A stretch of DNA of 64,000 bases from assembly GCF_000341005.1 (NCBI RefSeq), contig NZ_ANBD01000055.1, forward strand, positions 45,378-109,377, given 5' to 3'. The DNA is from Nocardiopsis alkaliphila YIM 80379 (GTDB lineage: Bacteria; Actinomycetota; Actinomycetes; Streptosporangiales; Streptosporangiaceae). Each line of letters opens with the position of its first letter. Positions within the stretch are counted from its first letter, which is position 1. This document shows, piece by piece, positions 7,873-16,797 of this stretch. The notes below the pieces were generated by a model, which had not been told where the DNA came from, ran no database searches, and worked only from the letters and a program-made list of their open reading frames with translations. The position numbers were made by a program, and so were the translations under genes.

Positions 7873-8865
7873 TTGGATTCGACCGAGTTCGCGGTCACGG
7901 CACAAAGCCTGGGCAAGAGGTACGGCAAGGCCTGGGCGCTGAAGGACTTCAACCTGAATGTGCGACGCGGCACGGTGTGCGGCCTGCTCGGCCCCAACGG
8001 GGCGGGCAAGACCACGTCGGTGCGCATTCTGACCACACTGCTGCGCCACGATGAGGGCAGCGCCCGGGTCGCCGGGTACGACATCGCCACCCAGGGCGTT
8101 CAGGTGCGGCACCAGATCGGGCTGGTGGGGCAGAACGCGGCCGTCGACGAGGTGCTCAGTGGCCGCCAGAACCTCGAGATGTTCGGACGGCTCTACCACT
8201 TGGGCGCTCGGCGGGCCGGACGCCGCGCTGACGAACTGCTCGAGCAGTTCCGGCTCACCGACACCGGGAAGAAGGCGGTCAGCGCCTACTCCGGGGGCAT
8301 GCGGCGCCGCCTCGACCTGGCGGCCAGCATGATCCTCTCCCCGCCGGTGCTCTTCCTGGACGAGCCCACGACAGGGCTGGACCCCCGCAGCCGAAACGAA
8401 GTGTGGGGAGCGGTCCGCGGACTGGTCAGCGGGGGCACGACGGTGCTGCTCACCACCCAGTACCTGGAGGAGGCCGATCAGCTCGCGGATCGGATCTCGG
8501 TGATCGACTCCGGCACCGTCGTCGCGGAGGGAACCCCCGGGGACCTGAAGACTCAGATCGGGGGAGACCGGATCGATGTCGTCGCGCACGACACCGAGAC
8601 CCTGGAGGAGATCGCGCGGATCATGGAGCGGGTGGCCGGCGGACAGTCGTCGGTCGAGAGTGACACCCGGCGGGTCAGTGTCGGCGTGGACAACCGCGTC
8701 CCGGCGCTCACCGAGGTGGCGAGGGCGTTGGAGAGCGCTGGGATCGCTGTGGAGGACATCGCCTTGCGGCGTCCGACCCTGGACGAGGTGTTCCTGTACC
8801 TCACCGGTGACGGCACGGACAGCTCCAACACTTCCGAGACCGCCCAGGAGGCCTCAGTCCGATGA
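7873..8865 (+). CDS. DrrA-type antibiotic ABC exporter, ATP-binding subunit
   Basis: A 330-residue ABC ATPase of the DrrA (daunorubicin resistance) class. It has Walker A GPNGAGKTT, the Q-loop region LVGQNAAVDEVLSGRQNL, signature YSGGMRRRL, Walker B LFLDEPTTGLD and H-loop TTQYLEEADQL. The DrrA-type C-terminal extension (about residues 230-310) ends in RRPTLDEVFLYLTG. I chose the TTG at 7873 because GAGGAGGA sits 5-12 bases upstream; the frame is open further up, but that part runs through the operators. It overlaps the permease gene by 4 bp and probably powers export of the cluster product. Confidence 0.88.
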   Translation: MDSTEFAVTAQSLGKRYGKAWALKDFNLNVRRGTVCGLLGPNGAGKTTSVRILTTLLRHDEGSARVAGYDIATQGVQVRHQIGLVGQNAAVDEVLSGRQNLEMFGRLYHLGARRAGRRADELLEQFRLTDTGKKAVSAYSGGMRRRLDLAASMILSPPVLFLDEPTTGLDPRSRNEVWGAVRGLVSGGTTVLLTTQYLEEADQLADRISVIDSGTVVAEGTPGDLKTQIGGDRIDVVAHDTETLEEIARIMERVAGGQSSVESDTRRVSVGVDNRVPALTEVARALESAGIAVEDIALRRPTLDEVFLYLTGDGTDSSNTSETAQEASVR

Positions 8866-9698
8866 ACGACACCAAGATCGCGGCCCCGGTCGGGTCGCGC
8901 AGCGCCGGTGACAGGCTCCGGTGGGCGCTCGTGGACGGGTGGACCGTCACACGCCGAGACCTCCTCCACTGGGCGCGCCAACCCGGGCAGCTGATCGCCG
9001 GGCTGTTGTTCCCAGTGGTCATGGTGCTGATGTTCGGATTCCTGTTCGGCGGCGCGATGATCGTGCCCGGAGGCGGGAACTACCGCGAATTCCTGATGCC
9101 CGGCATGTTCGCCATGGCGATGGTCTTCGGTATCGGGGAGACCGTTACCGCTGTCGCCCACGACGCCTCACGCGGGGTCACGGATCGCTTCCGTTCCATG
9201 CCGATGGCGCCTTCCGCGGTGGTGGTCGGCCGCTGCGTCGCGGACATGCTCAAGTCCACCATCACCCTGTTCCTCCTCATCGGATGCGGTCTGCTGATGG
9301 GCTGGCAGTGGAACGGTACGGCAGGCGAGGCCGCCACCGGGATCGGGCTGCTCCTGCTGCTCCGTTTCTCCCTGGTCTGGATGGGCATCTACGTCGGCCT
9401 GGTCATGCGGGGCGAGAGCGCCATCATGGCCGTGCACACGCTGGAGTTCCCGCTGGGATTCCTCTCCAACGCCTTCGTGGCGACCGCCACCATGCCCCTG
9501 TGGCTGGGCACGATCGCTGACTGGAACCCGCTGTCCTCGACCGTCGCCGCCACTCGTGAGCTGTTCGGCAACCCCGGTTGGGGCGGCGATAGCTGGATCG
9601 TGCAGAACGCGATCCTGATGGCGGTGGTCTGGCCACTGATCATCGTCGCGATCTTCTTCCCCCTGTGTGTCCAACGGTTCCGAAGGCTCGGTCAGTAG
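8862..9698 (+). CDS. DrrB-type ABC-2 permease
   Basis: A 278-residue ABC-2 type transporter subunit with six predicted membrane helices. After a cytoplasmic N-terminus (WTVTRRDLLHWARQPGQL) come helices such as PVVMVLMFGFLFG and MFAMAMVFGIGET. The family's conserved RFRSMPMAPSAVVVGR stretch is at about residues 108-123, and the C-terminal helix ends near residue 268. The start overlaps the ATPase stop (ATGA), so the two subunits are made in step. It should form the membrane channel for drug efflux with the 7873 gene product. Confidence 0.88.
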   Translation: MNDTKIAAPVGSRSAGDRLRWALVDGWTVTRRDLLHWARQPGQLIAGLLFPVVMVLMFGFLFGGAMIVPGGGNYREFLMPGMFAMAMVFGIGETVTAVAHDASRGVTDRFRSMPMAPSAVVVGRCVADMLKSTITLFLLIGCGLLMGWQWNGTAGEAATGIGLLLLLRFSLVWMGIYVGLVMRGESAIMAVHTLEFPLGFLSNAFVATATMPLWLGTIADWNPLSSTVAATRELFGNPGWGGDSWIVQNAILMAVVWPLIIVAIFFPLCVQRFRRLGQ

Positions 9699-9773
9699 CT
9701 GACGGACCTCTACCCCGGCCATGGCGGTGCCACCGTCCGGCACCGCCATGGCCCCAGTACCCGAGGAGAACCG

Positions 9774-10751
9774 ATGTCCACTGCTGGATCAACGGAGCGA
9801 CAGGACCTGAGGCCGTCGACGCTCGAGGTCATGATCGGTGTGTCTCTCGCCCCTGGCCTGCCCTGCGACCACGAGGTCGCGGGGCTGCTGACCCTCCCCG
9901 GCGGGGAACCCGCGAACACCGTGCAGTTGTTGGTTCCCGGGGGCACGTACGGAAGCGAATACTGGCTGACGCGCGGTGACCCGGACCATCCGTCCTACAC
10001 CGAGACCATGGCCGACGCCGGTTACGCGACGCTGGCGGTGGACAGGTTCGGTGCCGGGGAGAAGAGCTCGCTTCCGCCCTCGGGCGGATTCCGAAAGGGG
10101 ACACACGTCCATGTGGTGTCACAGATCGTGAGCCGGCTCCGCGAGAACGGTGTCGCCGGGTACCGGTTCGGCCGCGTCGTCCTGGTCGGGCACTCCTATG
10201 GTTCCACGCTGGCGCGCTCCCTGGCGGTCAGGGAGCCGGGGGCGATCGACGGCCTCATCCTGACGGGAGAGTGCAGCAAGCCCAACGAGGCGGCCTTCAT
10301 GGAGTTCGAGTCCGCCCTGTACGCGGCGGACCAGGACCCCCGGTTGGCCGGACGGGGCGTTGACGCCGGTTACTACACGACCAGACCCGGTATGCGTGAA
10401 GAGTGGTTCTACCACGCCCCCACCGCGGATCCCGAGGTCATCGCGGCCGACGAACGGACCAAGGCGGCCGACGTGTACAGCGAGGACTACCCCCTGCCCA
10501 CCGAGAATGCGGCCATCCGGGTTCCGGTCCTCATCGTGGTCGGTGAGAACGATCGCCTGCTGTGCGGTGAGGGCGGAACCGACTCCGCCGGCTCCGCTGG
10601 GTTCCTGGAACAGGAATCGAGGTGGTACCCCCCTGAGGCGCGCCTGGAGGCCGTGATCGTGCCCGACACGGGGCACGCCCTCAACCTGCACCGGACCGCG
10701 CCCCTCTGGTTATCCGTGGCACGGGAGTGGTGTGACCGTCACATTGGTTAG
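9774..10751 (+). CDS. Alpha/beta hydrolase
   Basis: A 325-residue alpha/beta hydrolase. The nucleophile elbow is GHSYGS (about residue 140), an acid residue lies in VVGENDRLL (about 260), and the catalytic His is in PDTGHALNLH (about 308). The substrate is not evident; ester or lactone hydrolysis, or drug inactivation, are possible given its position after the exporter. A TTA leucine codon sits near the 3' end (10710-10712), so translation may depend on the rare bldA tRNA. It begins 75 bp after the permease gene and probably shares its transcript. Confidence 0.8.
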   Translation: MSTAGSTERQDLRPSTLEVMIGVSLAPGLPCDHEVAGLLTLPGGEPANTVQLLVPGGTYGSEYWLTRGDPDHPSYTETMADAGYATLAVDRFGAGEKSSLPPSGGFRKGTHVHVVSQIVSRLRENGVAGYRFGRVVLVGHSYGSTLARSLAVREPGAIDGLILTGECSKPNEAAFMEFESALYAADQDPRLAGRGVDAGYYTTRPGMREEWFYHAPTADPEVIAADERTKAADVYSEDYPLPTENAAIRVPVLIVVGENDRLLCGEGGTDSAGSAGFLEQESRWYPPEARLEAVIVPDTGHALNLHRTAPLWLSVAREWCDRHIG

Positions 10752-10776
10752 CGGCGAGAAAGGGGCACGGGGACTG

Positions 10777-13647
10777 ATGGTGAGGACACCGGCTGAGAAC
10801 ATGGACGAACACGGGTCGGAACACCCCGCCCTGGAGGACTGCGCTGTGGTGTTCGAGGCCGCGGACCCACCGCGCGACGGGCGCTTCGCCTTCTGGCGGC
10901 CCGACGGCACGGCACTTCCCGCGCGGGTGGGAGAACCGGGGGAGCTCGACGTGGCGGAGCCCGACCGGGGCCGCGTCCGTGTGCGGCGCGTACCGGTGGT
11001 CAGGATCCCGGTCGCGGACGCTCTGACCACCCTGATCAGGGCGCGGTACGCGTACGGGGAGCGGAACCCGGACCCGTCGGCTGCCTTCTGGGGAGCGGCC
11101 TGCCTCATCGCCTTGGACCTGGTGGCGCGCGGCCGCCTCCTGCCGGGGGTGTCGGACGGCGGTTTCGACGCCTGGCGCCTCGGACCCTTGGACATCGCCG
11201 ACATGGAACGGATCAGAGAACTGGCCGCCGCGATGCCCGCCCGGGCCCGCGCGGTTCCAGTGGTGGGTGTCGCGCCGGTAGCCCTCCACCGCGCGGAAGG
11301 GCTGCTTCGCCTGTGCCTGGACGCCATCGCCGACACGATGCCACGCACGCCCATCGCTGAGCTGATCTCCGGCGGGAAGCCGTTCGCCGCCCTGGAACCC
11401 CAGCCCTCCGAAGAGCTGCGCGACTGGGCCGACAGTATCGCCATCGGTCAGGACGTCGGTGTGCGGATCTCCCTGCGCCTCGAGATCCCCGGTGGTGTCG
11501 ACGCGCTGGAACGAGGCGGGGGGAGCACACCCGTACGCGCCGTGGTCCGTACGCGCAGCCTCGCCGACCCGACTGTCATCGTCGACGCCGTCGACCTCTG
11601 GGAGGGCGGCGATGACCGGTTCGGGCCGCAAGGGCGTTTCCACGCGATCATGGCCATCCGACGGGCGGCGGTCGCGTGGGCGCCCCTGGAACGGCTGCTC
11701 GATCACTCGGTCCCTGATGAGCTGGAGTTGTCCGATGACGAGGTTCTCCGCCTCGTCGGCGACGACGCCGCCAGTGTGGACGAGGCGAGGGTGGAGATCC
11801 AGTGGCCCGACGAGATCGCCCACATACTGGAGGCGCGCGCGGAGATCGGCGTACGCGACTCGGCACCCGCGGACCCCGCGGCCTTTTTCCGCGGTGATGA
11901 CCGGGTCAGTCTCAACTGGCGCCTGTACGTGGACGGCGACAGGCTCGACGACGAGGACATGGCCTACGTGGCCAAATCTGACCGGCCCTTCGTATATCTG
12001 AAGGACCGCTGGCTGCTGCTCCCCATGGAACTGGGCCGCAAAGCGCGCGAGTGGGAACTGGAACCCCAGACGCCTATGCGCGCGCTGGGCGCCGCGCTGC
12101 TCGGCGGGATCGAGATCGATGGCGGGACCGGTCCGGAGTGGGTGGACGTCGACCCGTCGTGGTGGCTCGCCGCGCTCCGGGACCGGATCAGCGGCCCGGA
12201 CAGTGGGGAGGAGCCCTTGGTCCAGCCTGCCGAACTCGAAGCGACGTTGCGAGACTACCAACTCAGGGGATTGCGCTGGTTGGACCGCATGACCTCGCTC
12301 GGGCTGAACGGCTGCCTGGCGGACGACATGGGCCTCGGCAAGACCATCACGCTCATCGCCCTGTACCTGAAACGGAGTCGCGGCTCGGCGCACGCGCCAC
12401 CGACCCTGGTGGTGTGCCCCGCGTCGCTCCTGGGCAACTGGGAGCGCGAGATCGCGCGGTTCGCCCCCGGGACACCGGTCAGCAGGTTCCACGGTCCCGG
12501 CCGGACCCTGGAGGAAGCCACCGAAGGGTTCGTCCTCACCACCTACGGAACCATGCGCCTGGACGCCGAGCGCCTGGACGGGGTCGGGTGGGATCTGGTC
12601 GTGGCCGACGAGGCCCAGCACGTCAAGAACCCGCTGTCCGCCACGGCCAAGGCGTTGCGCGGGATACCCGCCGCCGCCAGAGTGGCCCTCACCGGTACCC
12701 CGGTGGAGAATAACCTGTCCGAGCTGTGGGCGATCCTGGACTGGACCACCCCGGGGTTGCTCGGCCCGCTGGCCGAGTTCCGTGCGCGCTGGGCGCGTCC
12801 GGTGGAGGAGGAAGGCGACGCCGGTACGGCGGAGCGACTCTCCCGCATGGTCGGACCCTTCCTGCTGCGTCGGCGCAAGACCGACCCGAACATCGTGCCC
12901 GAGTTGCCGCCCAAGGTCGAGACCGACCGTCCGGTGGGTCTGACCTCCGAACAGGTCCACCTCTACGAGAGCACGGTCAGTTCGGTCATGGCCGAGATCG
13001 CCGGCAGCGAGGGGATCGCTCGCCGGGGCCGCGTCCTGAAGCTGCTCACGGGGCTCAAACAGATCTGCAACCACCCGGCCCAGTACCTCAAGGAGGAACA
13101 GCCTCGGCTGCGCGGGCGCTCCGGGAAGCTCGAACTCCTGGAGGAGCTCCTGGAGACGATCGTTGCCGAGAACGACGCGGTGCTGGTGTTCACACAGTAT
13201 GTGGCGATGGCCCGGCTCATCGAGGCCAGGCTCCGGGAACGCGGCCTACCAGCACAGCTGCTGCACGGCGGAACCCCGGTGTCGAAGAGGGAGGGGATGG
13301 TCCGGCGCTTCCAGGAGGGTGAGGTCCCCGTGTTCCTGCTGTCCCTCAAGGCCGCGGGCACCGGGCTCAACCTCACCCGTGCCGGGCACGTGGTGCACTT
13401 CGACCGCTGGTGGAACCCGGCGGTGGAGGAACAGGCCACTGACCGCGCCTACCGGATCGGCCAGACCCGGTCGGTCCAGGTGCACAGGATCATCGCCGAG
13501 GGGACCTTGGAGGACCGTATCGCCTCGATGCTCCGTTCCAAGCGACACCTGGCCGACGCGGTGCTGTCCTCGGGTGAGGCGGCGCTGAGTGAGCTGTCCG
13601 ACACGGAGCTGGCCGGGCTCGTGAAACTGGAGGATCACACGCGATGA
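10777..13647 (+). CDS. SNF2-family helicase/translocase
   Basis: A SWI2/SNF2 DNA translocase of about 956 residues (a longer version from GTG 10732 is possible). The first 500 or so residues are the SNF2-associated N-terminal region usual in bacterial members. The motor follows: motif I DDMGLGKT, motif II DEAQ, motif III ALTGTPVENN, and the second lobe with VFTQYVAMARLIEARL, the LKAAGTGLNLTRAG block and the DRAYRIGQ motif VI region. It overlaps the SWIM-domain gene by 4 bp, a pairing found widely in actinobacteria. Its job is unproven; inside an island for a probably DNA-binding antibiotic, DNA repair or lesion clearance for self-protection is a reasonable inference. Confidence 0.9.
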   Translation: MVRTPAENMDEHGSEHPALEDCAVVFEAADPPRDGRFAFWRPDGTALPARVGEPGELDVAEPDRGRVRVRRVPVVRIPVADALTTLIRARYAYGERNPDPSAAFWGAACLIALDLVARGRLLPGVSDGGFDAWRLGPLDIADMERIRELAAAMPARARAVPVVGVAPVALHRAEGLLRLCLDAIADTMPRTPIAELISGGKPFAALEPQPSEELRDWADSIAIGQDVGVRISLRLEIPGGVDALERGGGSTPVRAVVRTRSLADPTVIVDAVDLWEGGDDRFGPQGRFHAIMAIRRAAVAWAPLERLLDHSVPDELELSDDEVLRLVGDDAASVDEARVEIQWPDEIAHILEARAEIGVRDSAPADPAAFFRGDDRVSLNWRLYVDGDRLDDEDMAYVAKSDRPFVYLKDRWLLLPMELGRKAREWELEPQTPMRALGAALLGGIEIDGGTGPEWVDVDPSWWLAALRDRISGPDSGEEPLVQPAELEATLRDYQLRGLRWLDRMTSLGLNGCLADDMGLGKTITLIALYLKRSRGSAHAPPTLVVCPASLLGNWEREIARFAPGTPVSRFHGPGRTLEEATEGFVLTTYGTMRLDAERLDGVGWDLVVADEAQHVKNPLSATAKALRGIPAAARVALTGTPVENNLSELWAILDWTTPGLLGPLAEFRARWARPVEEEGDAGTAERLSRMVGPFLLRRRKTDPNIVPELPPKVETDRPVGLTSEQVHLYESTVSSVMAEIAGSEGIARRGRVLKLLTGLKQICNHPAQYLKEEQPRLRGRSGKLELLEELLETIVAENDAVLVFTQYVAMARLIEARLRERGLPAQLLHGGTPVSKREGMVRRFQEGEVPVFLLSLKAAGTGLNLTRAGHVVHFDRWWNPAVEEQATDRAYRIGQTRSVQVHRIIAEGTLEDRIASMLRSKRHLADAVLSSGEAALSELSDTELAGLVKLEDHTR

Positions 13648-14888
13648 GCACGGAGTACGACGAACGAGCGAAGTCCTTTCCGCCCAAACCCGCTTACAAG
13701 AAGGGGAAGCGCTTCGCGCAGAGCTGGTGGGGCAACGCGTGGATCAAGGCCATGGTCGACACCGCCCTGGATCCGGTTCCGCTGAAGAAAGGGCGCCGAT
13801 ACGCCGCCGCCGGGCACGTCGGCACCGTCACGGTCAGCCCTGGGCGCGCGGCGGCGACGGTGTTCGACGAGGAGGGCGCACAGGAGGCCGTGGTCCTGCT
13901 GGACCAGTTCTCCGAGGACGAGTGGGGCCGCTTCCTCGAAAAGGTCGCGGTCAAGGCCGGGCACACCGCCGATCTTCTGGAACGAAAGATGCCGAAGGAG
14001 GTGGCGGAGGACGCGGAGGAAGCCGACGTACGGCTGCTCCCGGGCGTGGGCGACCTCGACCCGGAGTGCACGTGCCTCGACTTCGAACTGCCCTGTAAGC
14101 ACGCCGCGGCGCTCAGCTACCAGCTGGCGCGTCTCCTGGACGAGGACCCGTTCGTTCTGCTGCTCCTGCGCGGCCGGACCGAGGACGAACTCGTCGAGGA
14201 GATCAGTCAGCTGAACGCCGCCGAGGAGGAGGGTGCCGCCGCGGATGAGAGCGTGCCCGCCGAGGACGCTTTCGCGGTGGGCGTTCCCGCCCTGCCGGAG
14301 CCGCCGCCACGACCGGAGGCGACCGCTGTCGGGACGTTCCCGTCCTACCACGGGTACGAAACGGAGGAGGCCGAACCGGCCAGGCTGGACTGGTTGGTCT
14401 TCGACACGTCGGCCCGCGCGTTCGAGGCCGTCGCCGCAGTCGACGGCATGACCTTCGAGCGGGAGCTGGACGAGTGGCGAGACGCCGTGCGGATGGTCGC
14501 CGCGAATGATGATCCGGCTCTCGCGGAACGGTTGGGAAAGAGGTTCCCAGGGGACATCGCGACGGCCGCGTCGGCGTGGCGGTACGGCGGAGGCGATGGT
14601 TTGGACGCTCTGGAGACGTCTTGGACCCCGGACCGGTGGGAAGTGGCCCGTGCGCGTACGGAAATGGAGCAGGCCTGGGATGACGGGGTCCCTGAGGAAC
14701 AGCCGGACATCCAGGTCTGGCGTAACCGGTGGACGGTGAAGAACCGGGGAGTGCAGCTGCGCTACGGCCGGGACCTGAAGTGGTACCCGTACCGGCAGGA
14801 GGGCAAGGCCTGGTTCCCGGCCGGACCGCCGGACACGGACCCCGCGGCTGTCTTGGCGGAACTGCTGGCCGAGGACGGTCTCCAATGA
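13644..14888 (+). CDS. SWIM zinc-finger protein, partner of SNF2 helicase
   Basis: A 414-residue protein with a SWIM zinc finger: CTC...PCKH (CxCxnCxH) at about residues 149-160. The N-terminus begins with FAQSWWGNAW, the usual opening of this helicase-partner family. The remainder is acidic, with a long Glu/Asp-rich central part (about residues 195-255) and a conserved-looking C-terminal domain. The start codon overlaps the helicase stop, so the two are translationally coupled. SWIM domains bind DNA or protein, so it probably guides or regulates the helicase. Confidence 0.88.
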   Translation: MSTEYDERAKSFPPKPAYKKGKRFAQSWWGNAWIKAMVDTALDPVPLKKGRRYAAAGHVGTVTVSPGRAAATVFDEEGAQEAVVLLDQFSEDEWGRFLEKVAVKAGHTADLLERKMPKEVAEDAEEADVRLLPGVGDLDPECTCLDFELPCKHAAALSYQLARLLDEDPFVLLLLRGRTEDELVEEISQLNAAEEEGAAADESVPAEDAFAVGVPALPEPPPRPEATAVGTFPSYHGYETEEAEPARLDWLVFDTSARAFEAVAAVDGMTFERELDEWRDAVRMVAANDDPALAERLGKRFPGDIATAASAWRYGGGDGLDALETSWTPDRWEVARARTEMEQAWDDGVPEEQPDIQVWRNRWTVKNRGVQLRYGRDLKWYPYRQEGKAWFPAGPPDTDPAAVLAELLAEDGLQ

Positions 14889-14927
14889 CGCGCACAGGCG
14901 ACCTTCGGCGGACGGGAGGGTAAGGGT

Positions 14928-15800
14928 ATGACGGGAAGTCCGAGGCGGGCGGCGGATCCGGCGCGCAGCCTGGCGCTCCTGTGGCGCACCGGGGAACAGG
15001 TGAACAGCAGGGGCAAACCGGGGCTGAGCATCGACCGCATCGTCGACGCGGCCGTCGGTATCGCTGATCACGAGGGCCTGGAGGCGCTTTCCATGCGAAA
15101 GGTCGCCATGAAACTGGGCGTGGGGACCATGTCCCTGTACACCTATGTCCCCGGAAAGAGCGAGCTGGTCGACGTCATGCTCGACTCGGTCCACGGCGGA
15201 CTCGAAGCCCCCGAGCCGCATGTGCGGGGGTGGCGGGCCCGCCTGCACACGACCGCGCACCGGACCTGGGACCTGTATCGGCATCATGTGTGGATCCTGG
15301 AGGTGACCAGGGGGCGCCCGGTCCTCGGGCCCAATCTCGTCGCGAAGTACGAGCGAGAGCTACGGGAACTGGAGGGTATCGGGCTCAACGAGATCGAGAT
15401 GGACTCGGTCGTCGGCCTCATCAACGGGTACGTCGAAGGGGCCGTCGCACGTGCGGTCGCCGGTGAGGAGACCGAACGCCGCACCGGCATCACCGACGAG
15501 CAGTGGTGGAGGGCGCACGCCCCCGCCCTGAGCAGGATCGCGGATGTCGAACTCTTTCCCACGGCCGCACGGGTGGGAGCCATCGCGGGTGCTGCGCACG
15601 GGTCCGCCTACGATCCGCTGCACGGGTTCGAGTTCGGACTGGCCCGTGTCCTGGACGGGATCGACGTACTCGTGCGCTCGCGGGCGAAGGAGGAGGAGCG
15701 GGGTGGACCGGTCGAACCGGTTCCCCCCGCCCGGGGAGACGAAGGGTCAGAACGGCCCGCTGAACCCGGCGGTGATCGGGCGCGGTGTCCGGAACTCTGA
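14928..15800 (+). CDS. TetR-family regulator, paralogue of the 5827 gene
   Basis: A 290-residue TetR regulator with the helix-turn-helix at about residues 30-75 (SMRKVAMKLGVGTMSLYTYVPGK) and a TetR_C-type ligand domain. It is clearly related along its length to the repressor at 5827. It lies 39 bp after the SWIM gene, with a GGGAGGG ribosome site, and has no space for its own operator. It therefore probably acts at distant sites such as those at 7764-7835. Its 3' end overlaps the convergent E1 beta gene by 54 bp. The last 30 residues are low-complexity. Confidence 0.85.
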   Translation: MTGSPRRAADPARSLALLWRTGEQVNSRGKPGLSIDRIVDAAVGIADHEGLEALSMRKVAMKLGVGTMSLYTYVPGKSELVDVMLDSVHGGLEAPEPHVRGWRARLHTTAHRTWDLYRHHVWILEVTRGRPVLGPNLVAKYERELRELEGIGLNEIEMDSVVGLINGYVEGAVARAVAGEETERRTGITDEQWWRAHAPALSRIADVELFPTAARVGAIAGAAHGSAYDPLHGFEFGLARVLDGIDVLVRSRAKEEERGGPVEPVPPARGDEGSERPAEPGGDRARCPEL

Positions 15801-16781
15801 GGCATCCAGCCTGAGGGCCGTGAGGCACGCGCGGGCGATCCGTTCCGCGTCGGGGTGGAACGCCTCCTCCAGAGGGAACGACACCGGCGCGGGACAGTCC
15901 GGCGGGGTCACCCGTACCACGGGGGAACGCAGAGCGCCGGGAACGTTCTCCGCCACGATCGCCGCCACCTCCGCGGAGAACCCGAACGGCGCCCAACTGG
16001 TGTCCGCGACGACCAGGTGCCCGGTCCTGGCCACAGACGACATGATGAGGCCGCCATCCAAGGGGCGCACGCTCCGGGGGTCGAGTACCTCGGCGCTCAC
16101 CCCCACGTCAGCGAGCAGGTCGGCGGCGCGCTCGGCCTCGTGTGCCATGAGTGAGGCCGCCACGATGGTGACGTCGTCGCCCCGCCGGGCCACGCGTCCC
16201 CTCCCGAAGGGGACGGGCACCGCTTCCTCGGGAACCTCGCCCTTCAACGAGTAGAGTCCGCGGTTCTCCAGCAGTACCACCGGGTCCCGGCCCTGGAGGG
16301 CGCTGATGATCAGCCCTTTGGCGTCGGCCGGGGTCGCGGGAGTGGCCACACGCAGTCCGGGGAAGTGGCCGAACACCGACTGGAGGCTCTGGGAGTGTGT
16401 CGCACCCTGCCCCCAGCCGCGTCCCACCACGCCCCGCATGACCAGCGGGACCCCGGCGGGGTCACCGTAGACGTACCGCCATTTCGAGGCCAGGTTGATC
16501 ACGGAGTCCATCGCGAGGAGCATGAAGTCGGCTCTGGTGTGTACGACCAGGGGGCGCATGCCCGCCGCGGCCGTGCCCAGGGCGATGCCCGCGAAAGCGT
16601 TCTCCGCGTTGGGGACGTCGATGACGCGGGAAGGCCCGAAGGCCTCGAAGGCCTCACGCGTGGTGCCGTGTGTCCCCTTTTCGTCATCGACGTTCTGGCC
16701 CGCCACGAACACGCTCGGGTCGGCGGCCATGCACTGGACTGTGGCCTCGCTGATCGCTTGGGCGTAGGTGAGCTCGCGCAT
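15747..16781 (-). CDS. Pyruvate dehydrogenase E1 beta-like subunit (sugar two-carbon branching)
   Basis: A 344-residue transketolase-type E1 beta subunit. The opening MRELTYAQAISEA is typical, with GTHGTTREAFEAFGPSRVID and NAENAFAGIALGTA in the N-terminal pyrimidine-binding domain. The C-terminal transketolase domain includes VLDPRSVRPLD. I chose the start at 16781 to give this standard N-terminus. It lies 16 bp after the E1 alpha gene. No E2 or E3 genes accompany the pair, so this is not a complete 2-oxoacid dehydrogenase. In avilamycin- and kosinostatin-type clusters, such lone E1 pairs transfer a pyruvate-derived acetyl unit to a keto-sugar (established for those families, from memory). 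That is the likely role here. Confidence 0.85.
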   Translation of the reverse strand: MRELTYAQAISEATVQCMAADPSVFVAGQNVDDEKGTHGTTREAFEAFGPSRVIDVPNAENAFAGIALGTAAAGMRPLVVHTRADFMLLAMDSVINLASKWRYVYGDPAGVPLVMRGVVGRGWGQGATHSQSLQSVFGHFPGLRVATPATPADAKGLIISALQGRDPVVLLENRGLYSLKGEVPEEAVPVPFGRGRVARRGDDVTIVAASLMAHEAERAADLLADVGVSAEVLDPRSVRPLDGGLIMSSVARTGHLVVADTSWAPFGFSAEVAAIVAENVPGALRSPVVRVTPPDCPAPVSFPLEEAFHPDAERIARACLTALRLDASEFRTPRPITAGFSGPF

Positions 16782-16797
16782 GTGAACATGTCCTTCC

